DNA of 12,500 bases, taken from Theodoxus fluviatilis. Lineage: Eukaryota; Mollusca; Gastropoda; Cycloneritida; Neritidae. The stretch lies in assembly GCA_034096865.1 (NCBI GenBank), contig JAWQFJ010008022.1:115001-127500 (forward strand), in the 5' to 3' direction. The notes beneath the pieces are model-generated. The model made no database searches. It was not told the DNA's origin and saw nothing but the letters and a program-made list of their open reading frames with translations. The position numbers were made by a program, and so were the translations under genes. Below, piece by piece: positions 6,509-12,500 of this stretch (its first letter is position 1; each line of letters begins with the position of its first letter).

Positions 6509-7024
6509 TGGCAATGTGCACAGTAAAGGGACGGGTTTCCGAGGGGACGCCCGATGGGCGAGGCAGAGCAAGACAGCCATGGCAGAAGTAGGGTTGCGTC
6601 AGTGCATATGTTTCATCCTTGAGTAGACACTGACTCGCTCGCGTGGTGGAACACCGTTCCCATTATCTTCTGTGAAGCATCTTTCAGGGTGAGGAGGTGT
6701 GGTGGTGGCGTTGTAGGTTTGTTCAACTGTTTGCTTTATCATGTTACTTTCTTGTGTTTGAAACTATTTAATAACGTTTGTTAAAGGAGAAAAGGGTATC
6801 AGATACAGAGCCAAAGCCCTGCAGGAAACAGACAAACAGATTAAAAATAAAAACAAACGACCTTTCAAGGTTCACGCGGGAACCGAACCCCCGAAATCTG
6901 TGTTGAAGCGAAAGCCCTCAAAGCACCTAAGTCAGCATTGGTCAATCGCTCCAGTGCAAGAAGTTCTTTGACAGTATTTCTGTTTAGAGCCAGCGTTTGA
7001 GATATTGTTTTTAGGAGGAGGTTG
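6509..7024. other. Non-coding stretch right of the foldback element
   Basis: I see no gene. A small hairpin, CGCCC-GAT-GGGCG, lies at 6548-6560, and the tRNA-like T-arm at 6875-6893 is listed separately. The minus-strand frame at 6865-7137 runs into the CA microsatellite and is not supported. Confidence 0.4.
6875..6893 (-). other. tRNA-like T-arm / B-box sequence
   Basis: The minus strand reads CGGGGGTTCGGTTCCCGCG. This is a seven-base TTCGGTT loop closed by a stem with five of six pairs, close to the pol III B-box consensus GGTTCGANNCC. The minus-strand sequence upstream (about 6894-6960) has a weak anticodon-loop-like ACTTAGGT, but no complete cloverleaf or clear A-box could be drawn. It may be the head of a degraded tRNA-derived SINE. 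Confidence 0.28.
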
Positions 7025-7211
7025 TATACACGCATGCATGACGGCACATACATACACACAATCACACACGCACACATACTTGCACACACGCACGCACACT
7101 TATACAAGTGCGCACATGCACACGCACACGCACACACTCACATATGCCCGCACGCACATACGTGCATATACACAGACACTTACGCACTGACGCACGCACG
7201 CACACACAGAC

Positions 7212-7271
<60 letters not shown>

Positions 7272-7291
7272 CTAACGAACGAACGAACGAA
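7025..7291. repeat. Compound CA, GA and AACG microsatellite
   Basis: Impure CA/CACG runs from about 7025 to 7210. A short CAGA bridge follows, then pure GA at 7216-7266 and AACG units to about 7291 (ACGAACGAACGAACGA). The several open frames across it are repeat artefacts. Confidence 0.93.
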
Positions 7292-7358
7292 TGATTGATT
7301 GCGTAGGCCGCCGGCCTGTTGCAATTTACATGCATTAAATCGGCACATATTAAACAAT

Positions 7359-7398
7359 GGGGTGGGGGGTAGGGGGTTCAAGACTGGTGATCAGTCTT
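7359..7398 (+). other. G-rich run and small hairpin
   Basis: 7359-7376 reads G4-T-G6-TA-G5, enough G for a quadruplex if the six-G run is split. It is followed by the hairpin AAGACTG-GTGAT-CAGTCTT at 7380-7398. Both lie just downstream of the stop codon of the minus-strand frame at 7478-8323, in what would be its 3' flank. Confidence 0.4.
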
Positions 7399-7477
7399 GT
7401 CCGAGACGCGAAAGCGGTTTCAGTCACGATATGCACGAGAGTCTCATGCCAAAAAACAAAAACCAACACACAAGCTA

Positions 7478-8323
7478 TTACGTCTTTCGTGCTCTCAGCT
7501 TACGCTGGCTCCGTGTCAGGGTCGGTCGGTCCCCTTCTCGACGGCCACTGTCGCGATGATGGTAACTAGCTGGGGGCATGTATGGTGGACGGACTTGTGG
7601 AGGGACTTGCATGGGCCCTCCAGGAGGAGCAAGCCTGTCTCCCAATTGAGCACGGAGCTGAGGGAACCGAACATCAGCGTTGACTGCATCACAGACGTCG
7701 TGCATCCCCGTGCCTATCTCTGATGTTATCTCGGTGATGCCTTCAGTGCAGGACTGCGCGGTGGCTTGGATTTGCATCACTGTCCGAATTAACTCCCTCA
7801 TCGAAGGTGGAAGGTCTTCATCGGGGGAAGTGTCGGCGCGGGCGTGGGCTGGTGACGGCTGATCATCTGTGTCAGCACAGTCAATTTTCTCAGCTGTTTC
7901 TGGGCGACTGTCTTGAACTTCATTCTGATTATTTGGCGGAAGGTCAGAGGTCACAGATGGATGTTCACCCTGGGTTGTTGTGCACTGGAATTCCGCAGCG
8001 ATGTCAGCAAAGGCATACTGATTACTTTCATCCCGCAGTTCAAGTGGCTCAGAGGACTTAGAAGACGGGTAAGTAGCGCTTTTAAACTCACGGTGTTCAC
8101 GGTGTTGTTGAGCCCGCTGCCTGTCACGTAGCATCTGTGCCGGCGGCTTCCGCCTCCACATGTGATGCGTGTTGTCGTACGGCAATGGCTGGCCCTTCGT
8201 AAACCGTAGTACGACGACCGTTTGGCTCTCTGTACCGTCCACCCTCCATGAGGATAAGGTCTCTGTAGCCACAAGTGATACTATGGCACCTTCTGCAGCG
8301 GCTGGGAGTCCAGTAACTGGCAT
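7478..8323 (-). CDS. 281-residue hypothetical protein, probably from a mobile element
   Basis: This is the best coding candidate in the window. ATG is at 8321-8323, preceded in frame by TAG at 8333-8335, so this is the first possible Met unless an exon joins within nine bases. TAA is at 7478-7480. Residues 20-45 are a short beta-like stretch ([13 protein letters not shown]). Residues 56-79 carry WRRKPPAQ then [14 protein letters not shown], a basic helix. Residues 90-172 are acidic, polar and probably disordered. Residues 175-218 look helical ([16 protein letters not shown]). 233-252 is Pro-rich and 257-281 is a basic tail. From memory, RRKxPS...RDxxRA blocks recur in ORF1- or gag-like proteins of invertebrate mobile elements, which suggests a nucleic-acid-binding role. 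No polymerase or integrase is next to it. It could also be a domesticated copy. The product is inferred, not shown. Confidence 0.6.
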   Translation of the reverse strand: MPVTGLPAAAEGAIVSLVATETLSSWRVDGTESQTVVVLRFTKGQPLPYDNTHHMWRRKPPAQMLRDRQRAQQHREHREFKSATYPSSKSSEPLELRDESNQYAFADIAAEFQCTTTQGEHPSVTSDLPPNNQNEVQDSRPETAEKIDCADTDDQPSPAHARADTSPDEDLPPSMRELIRTVMQIQATAQSCTEGITEITSEIGTGMHDVCDAVNADVRFPQLRAQLGDRLAPPGGPMQVPPQVRPPYMPPASYHHRDSGRREGDRPTLTRSQRKLRARKT

Positions 8324-8409
8324 TTTGCTCCACTAGTAGTGTGGCAGACGCAGAAATATCGAGAGCGAAGGGAAGCGCGTCCGTCCTGCTCGGCTGACCA
8401 GAGCAAAGT

Positions 8410-8412
8410 GGA

Positions 8413-8468
<56 letters not shown>

Positions 8469-8471
8469 CAT

Positions 8472-8508
<37 letters not shown>

Positions 8509-8622
8509 AGACAGAGACAGAGACAGAGAGAGACAGAGAGAGACAGAGAGACAGACAGAGACAGAGACAAAGAGAGACAGACAGAGACAGACAGAGACAG
8601 ACAGAGACAGAGACAAAGAGAG
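8410..8622. repeat. Compound GA, CAGA and GACAGA microsatellite
   Basis: GA runs at 8410-8464 with one CA break, CAGA at about 8473-8508, and GACAGA-type units to 8622. It begins about 85 bases upstream of the ATG of the minus-strand gene at 8323. On that strand it is a long CT-rich tract in the 5' region, so its length could affect expression, but no promoter is visible. Open minus-strand frames reading LSLS or CLSV are artefacts. Confidence 0.93.
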
Positions 8623-8877
8623 TTGCCTTTCTGGCGAGTAGGTGGATTGAGCAGAGAGGATCACGAACCTGTACGTGATGTGCTTGGGAACTCTTCACCA
8701 TACACAGAGCAACGTAGAAGAAATGGAGAGTGCGGGCAAAGTGCTGATTTTAGCCGTTTAATTAATAGAAGTGCGCTGTGATGTCTCTTGCGGTTATCTT
8801 TTTTAATACAGGGTTAGACGACCAGGCTGCTGTTGCGCGTGAGCTGCGCTGGATCTGAATGATAATAATATCATGCC
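8623..8877. other. Non-coding stretch
   Basis: I see no gene, repeat or structure here that I can support. It separates the microsatellite from the coding-like fragment at 8878-9078. Confidence 0.4.
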
Positions 8878-9078
8878 CTATTTGCGATGACCCCCAGGTA
8901 GCCTCTTTGGCAGCGTGGGGTCGCCATGGTTGAGCTGCCGGAGGAGGCCTTGAACTCTCAAGCAGTCAGGTGCTCCAGGTGTCAAGGTGGTGTAGGAGGC
9001 AACCAGTGGCTCCAGCTCTTTGTTACACTTGACCTCCTCATTTTGGCGCCAATTAAGATTCAAAGAGAAAAGAATCAC
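8878..9078 (-). CDS. Coding-like fragment, possible last exon, unknown protein
   Basis: The frame ends at TAG (8878-8880) and is open back to about 9078, with a TGA just upstream. There is no ATG at its start. From about residue 14 codon use is coding-like: by my count 34 of 53 third positions are G or C. The peptide contains EEVKCNKELEPLVASYTTLT and ends LPKRLPGGHRK. A pyrimidine-rich tract (TTCTTTTCTCTTTG on the minus strand) lies upstream, with AG dinucleotides after it that could serve as acceptor. It has the same strand as the gene at 7478-8323 and lies upstream of it, so both could be remnants of one mobile element, but the stop separates them. The plus strand has a competing frame, 8926-9270, with a good Kozak ATG but a poly-Pro tail from C runs, which I consider the shadow. 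Confidence 0.3.
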   Translation of the reverse strand: MILFSLNLNWRQNEEVKCNKELEPLVASYTTLTPGAPDCLRVQGLLRQLNHGDPTLPKRLPGGHRK

Positions 9079-9185
9079 AGGAAATCACATGAGCTCCACA
9101 CGCTGTCGTACTTTAGGTCCAGGGTGGTTCGGGATATGCTTCTAGACACACAACCCCTTCACATACACGCTCCACTTCTACCTCT

Positions 9186-9237
9186 CCCTCCCCCACCCCC
9201 CACCCCACTCACCCTTCAAACACCCCCCCCCCCCCCC
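9186..9237. repeat. C-rich tract with 15-base poly-C
   Basis: 9186-9206 is C3-T-C5-A-C6-A-C4, a quadruplex motif on the minus strand. After CTCACCCTTCAAACA a pure run of 15 C follows at 9223-9237. The composition and the words CACCCTTCAA / ACCCTTCAAC resemble the block at 3034-3150. Confidence 0.85.
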
Positions 9238-9780
9238 AACCCCTGTTCCCACATCCTTGGTCGCTGCTAAGAAACGCTGCACGCTGACACAAAAAAGTGT
9301 GACCGTGAGGACCTTTACCAGATTTATGTCATTAGAATAACTGATGTGTTTACTGTTTCGTTGTAACATGTAAAACAACCCAAACGATTAGCCTGGAACG
9401 GATGTGAATGCACAAAAGGGCTTGTATCTTGTCATGGAACGTTTGTGAAAACAATTGTGTGGCTGTCGGTTGCTCTCTGAATAGAATGTCCCCATGTCGA
9501 CAAGTTTTAAAGCTTCCGAAGCACAGGAATTCAGAAACACGAAATTCCAATGACCATTGTACCCACATCAGAAAGTTGTTATTCCGTGGAAAGTTGACAT
9601 GTATCTATGACTGGACTCAAGTTAAAAAATTACTATGCTCGAACTCAAAGGTCAATTTAGCCATACCAGCAAACTTTTTTTTTCTTTATTTATGTCATCA
9701 AAGAAATGCATATGCATGAACAATCAAATAGATACAAAAGAGAGACTCGTTCACACATACATGCAACCCAAATCCAACAC
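9238..9780. other. Non-coding stretch
   Basis: A 103-codon plus-strand frame (9408-9719) has an ATG but no motif or domain. It is Cys-rich by chance-looking placement and is opposed by a minus-strand frame. I do not call it a gene. No repeats stand out here. Confidence 0.4.
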
Positions 9781-9962
9781 ACAAACACGCGCGCGCGCGC
9801 GCGCGCACATTCACACAAGCACGCACACAACACACCAGCACTCACACAACACACAGGCACGCACGCACGCACGCACGCACGCATGAATACATACGCATGC
9901 ACGCACGTACACGCGCACACACACACGCACGCACGCACACAACACACACACACACACACACA
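9781..9962. repeat. CA/CG/CACG alternating purine-pyrimidine tract
   Basis: The tract is strictly alternating over long runs: a pure CG core of 19 bases at 9788-9806, GCAC units at 9857-9883, then CA to 9962. Long CG and CA alternation is the classic Z-DNA-prone composition. CpG dinucleotides surviving here suggest recent origin or low methylation. Confidence 0.92.
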
Positions 9963-10744
9963 GATTTAAGAAAGCAAGGAGGATTGTACAATTAGCAAAC
10001 GAAACACAAAAATCCGATGAATGATGTTTGGAAGGAACATTTACATGATTCAATCATTCTAGTCCACTAGAGACTTCGCCTGCCGGCGAAAGAGTCTCTA
10101 GCACAGTTCATATCACGTGATGGAACTAATCCGCCCGGAATATTCATAAGGAGGTCACACGAGAGGCTTGTGGGATAGCACTCTGCTCTCTGACATACGC
10201 CGTTAAAGTAGTTCAAAGACTTTTTCGCACAAAACTCATAACTTACTCTTGTTGAGGCAATAAACAAGCGTTTATTCGAGAAATTAAATGTTTGTGTTGA
10301 AACGGAAACAAGTTTTGACATCTGAATGAATTCTGTAAAAAGTGGAAAAAACAGTATCCAGAACGAGCTATTTTGGGCACAATGCTGTAATGCGAAGGGT
10401 CAAGTCTATTACACATTAATTGCGAACAGCGCCAGAGTCACTACTGACTCGGGTTCACAGAATGTGATTCAATCACAGAGCGACCGGCGGACAAGCTGGC
10501 AGTGAAGGCCACAGACAGGTGAAAGGGCAGACAGCTCCTCCTGCTCGTCTACCTCCGTCTCCACTGCCACCACCTCTACCACGCACCCTCATTTCTTTTC
10601 CATCCATACACCTGTACAACAGTTTGAAAATAAACGTTATCTTTGTCAGCAATGAGATGACATGCTCACAGAACTACTACTGTCATCTTCATTATCATTA
10701 CCGGTACACGTAACAACGTTTGAAAATAGTAGTGACGTCGCTCT
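9963..10744. other. Non-coding stretch with two hairpins
   Basis: No gene is supported. It holds the strong hairpin at 10067-10101, a palindromic E-box context ATCACGTGAT at 10112-10121 and a second hairpin AATAAAC-AAGC-GTTTATT at 10259-10276. A pyrimidine-rich stretch (about 10530-10605) precedes the minisatellite. Confidence 0.45.
10067..10101. repeat. Strong 14-pair hairpin with TGCC loop
   Basis: CTAGAGACT (10067-10075) pairs perfectly with AGTCTCTAG (10093-10101). Inside it TCGCC (10076-10080) pairs with GGCGA (10085-10089) around loop TGCC, leaving a three-base AAG bulge. It ends in CTAG, so a Helitron-type 3' end (hairpin, short spacer, CTRR) was considered. The next base is C, not the expected T, and no matching 5' end was found. 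A transcription stop or another element end are alternatives. Confidence 0.7.
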
Positions 10745-10961
10745 GAGCTGGGACCATTCTAGTATGAGCTGGGACCATTCTAGTATGAGCTGGGACCATT
10801 CTAGTATGAGCTGGGACCATTCTAGTATGAGCTGGGACCATTCTAGTATGAGCTGGGACCATTCTAGTATGAGCTGGGACACAACCGCGCCACACTACAT
10901 GTATTGCACACTGCTAATCAGGTCCAGCAAGCGCGCCAGCCGGCGTCCTAAATGGAGATGA
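10662..10961 (+). CDS. 99-codon frame containing the 21-base minisatellite
   Basis: The frame has a true ATG with a purine at -3 and runs to a stop at 10959-10961. The N-terminus is hydrophobic and signal-peptide-like (MLTELLLSSSLSLPVHVTT). About six heptapeptides (SWDHSSM) follow from the minisatellite, then a basic tail (KRASRRPKWR). A 21-base unit keeps frame automatically, and two minus-strand frames are open across the same repeat, so openness is weak evidence. No family is recognised. It may be a lineage-specific secreted repeat protein or simply a frame crossing a minisatellite. Confidence 0.2.
   Translation: MLTELLLSSSLSLPVHVTTFENSSDVALSWDHSSMSWDHSSMSWDHSSMSWDHSSMSWDHSSMSWDHSSMSWDTTAPHYMYCTLLIRSSKRASRRPKWR
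10745..10880. repeat. 21-base minisatellite, 6.5 copies
   Basis: GAGCTGGGACCATTCTAGTAT repeats at 10745, 10766, 10787, 10808, 10829 and 10850, plus a ten-base partial copy at 10871. The six full copies are identical, which indicates very recent expansion or strong homogenisation. Confidence 0.97.
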
Positions 10962-12264
10962 TAATGTCATTCGCCGGTGGTCGTTGTACTCTTGCAGGAA
11001 AGATAATTAGTGCCTACACTGCAGATACTTGAGCATTTTATTCTATACAGCGACACAGTGCATGGCAATTTTATATCGTTGCAATGGAAATATATCTGCA
11101 TCCATTTCGAAACAAAACCGTAACATCTCTTTTTAAATGTGTTACTTTACAACATGCCTGTATCCAAAGAACAAATGTTTTCTACCTTTACTAAGTGGAT
11201 TAAAAAATCCTATTTCCCTATGTATTCGTCCGTCAGTTTGTTCATTTGTTTGTATGTTGAGAGATGAAATTAGAAAAAGATTAAGCACTGCACTGCCAGA
11301 GGAGGTAATAATTATTTTCAATATGGCATTACCCTTTTTATCTCATATATAAATGCCCTTTGAACATCAGATACGGTGAAAAAGAAAAGATACAGTGACT
11401 GTTGATAGTACCAAACGGGATCATCGCCCTGGGGTTTTGTTTTATTTATTTTGTTTTGTTTTGCCCGACCATCGTCCATTTGTCATCAATGGCTTGTCTT
11501 TCCAACGCCACTTGTGGAGGGTGAGTCATGGGACATTCCAGCACACCTCATCATTAGCAGATGGTCCCCACGGACACCCAACCACAACACCATCCCTTAC
11601 ACTGGGACCCGGACGTCAGGAGCGTAAACATTCCAGAGAAATGAGCGGCAAACTCGTGATAAGAGCTGTCACGAAACCAATTGGTCGCCTGCTGTCATCA
11701 CTCACAGGAATGAGGTCACATGACCACGAGGAAAAAATGGGGGAGATTTGATTAAACGGGTCTCATCAACCGATCCGTTTGAAGTCATACTTGAGGAGTT
11801 CAAAGAGGCTACGTTTGATGTTGTTGTTTAAGAACAAACATGGAAACTGGTGTAACGACTGCTGTGTAGATACATTATACGACGCTTTACATTTGACATC
11901 AGTTGTTTGGCTCTCCCCTTCCTCTGTTGAGTTATGACGCCTCCTCTAACTATTAAACCTAGTGAGTGGAAAATCCACGATCAGTGGCTGATAACGGGAT
12001 CACAGGTTTTCGAAACAATATCCTTTTTTAAAAAATATGACTGCAACGTTGATGTTGTACACAATGAACGATTACAGAGACAATTATTAGAGTTTTCGCT
12101 GTGCCGCTAGAGGATTATGTCCACTTCACGCGAATGCCAACAAAACGTGACGTACAAACATTTTGCGTTCTTGTAATTTCTCTTCCCAAACAGCGGGGAA
12201 AGAGAAAGACGAGTCTCTATTTTACGCATGATAGCACCATGTTCTCAAATTGATTCTTGGCGGA
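10881..12264. other. Mostly featureless stretch
   Basis: Two plus-strand frames (11137-11352 from ATG, 11395-11751 from GTG) show no motif and are probably chance. A minor hairpin, GTGGA-AAA-TCCAC, lies at 11967-11979. I see no other repeat or gene. Confidence 0.4.
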
Positions 12265-12450
12265 CTAGGATATTGTGTGAATGTGTACAAGCTCGTTTGC
12301 CATGCTAATGTGCATCTGACACCTGGCCAGCACCACGTCTTCGTCTGAATGAGGATCCAACGAGAATGGACCAAGCAGGGACGTCATTTCTTTTGATAGT
12401 GCCCTTGTTTTGACATCAGCGGAATAAATTGACACACCTGCGTCAAACAT
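12265..12450 (-). CDS. Small hypothetical frame, 61 codons
   Basis: ATG is at 12448-12450 with A at -3 and an in-frame TGA three codons upstream. TAG is at 12265-12267. The peptide is mixed and protein-like (for example VSIYSADVKTRALSKEMTS, then SDEDVVLARCQMHISMANE) with no signal peptide or known motif. A CAG|GTGTGT donor-like site falls four codons after the ATG, so an exon could also end there. It lies 50 bases from the window edge, so any upstream exon would be outside. It may be chance. Confidence 0.25.
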   Translation of the reverse strand: MFDAGVSIYSADVKTRALSKEMTSLLGPFSLDPHSDEDVVLARCQMHISMANELVHIHTIS

Positions 12451-12500
12451 GTTGACTCATCCAAGTATATGAACCACTGCGAACCTCAGTTGCTCTCGTG

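Noticed and set aside
7397..8131. Plus-strand frames opposite 7478-8323
   Set aside because: They are shadows of the longer minus-strand frame and carry no motifs.
8926..9270. 114-codon plus-strand frame with a strong Kozak ATG
   Set aside because: The second half is poly-Pro from C runs, and the minus strand shows better codon use over the first half.
9408..9719. 103-codon plus-strand frame with ATG
   Set aside because: It has no motif and overlaps an opposite-strand frame. It fits chance.
10745..10880. CRISPR-like array
   Set aside because: The 21-base units abut with no spacers; it is a minisatellite.
11395..11751. 118-codon plus-strand frame
   Set aside because: It starts at GTG, has no motif and has no splice context that stands out.

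Overview
This window looks like nuclear DNA of an animal, probably a marine invertebrate. A mollusc would fit but is not proven. The reasons are long compound microsatellites, splice-like signals in place of bacterial ribosome binding sites, no operon layout, and mobile-element debris. I recognise no conserved host gene. Most long open frames come from simple repeats, which stay open in several frames without coding for anything.

Layout. 1-1689 is non-coding. It holds a hairpin (314-379), four near-identical 80-base tandem copies (718-1037) and a short 22-base repeat carrying a CRE-like site (1369-1434). A plausible terminal exon lies on the minus strand at 1690-2004. 2236-2882 is one compound microsatellite of GA, CA, CAGA and GA blocks. 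It is followed by a duplicated C-rich block (3034-3150) that can form G-quadruplexes on the minus strand. 3151-4447 is mostly featureless. ACC, ATC and CT microsatellites fill 4448-4645.

The most notable structure is at 4951-6505. It is a 1.55-kb foldback-like element with inverted repeats of 350 and 336 bases, whose central 175 bases match perfectly. It looks like a young non-autonomous DNA transposon. Each arm carries the same inward-facing 28-codon frame, which starts inside a palindrome and has a possible splice donor. The interior holds a 52-base palindrome and a minus-strand frame interrupted by one TGA.

6509-7477 holds a tRNA-like T-arm, CA/GA/AACG microsatellites and a G-rich run. 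The best coding candidate is the 281-codon minus-strand frame at 7478-8323. It has an RRKPP...RDxxRAxxHR motif and is probably from a mobile element. A GA/CAGA/GACAGA microsatellite (8410-8622) lies just upstream of it. A second coding-like minus-strand fragment lies at 8878-9078. Further on are a poly-C tract (9186-9237), a CA/CG/CACG tract with a Z-DNA-prone core (9781-9962), a strong hairpin (10067-10101) and a 21-base minisatellite (10745-10880) inside a 99-codon frame. The rest to 12500 shows little beyond a small minus-strand frame at 12265-12450.

The genes cannot be tied into a pathway. The coherent theme is mobile-element and repeat biology, with the 4951-6505 element as the best candidate for something undescribed. 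All alignments were made by eye and no database was searched.
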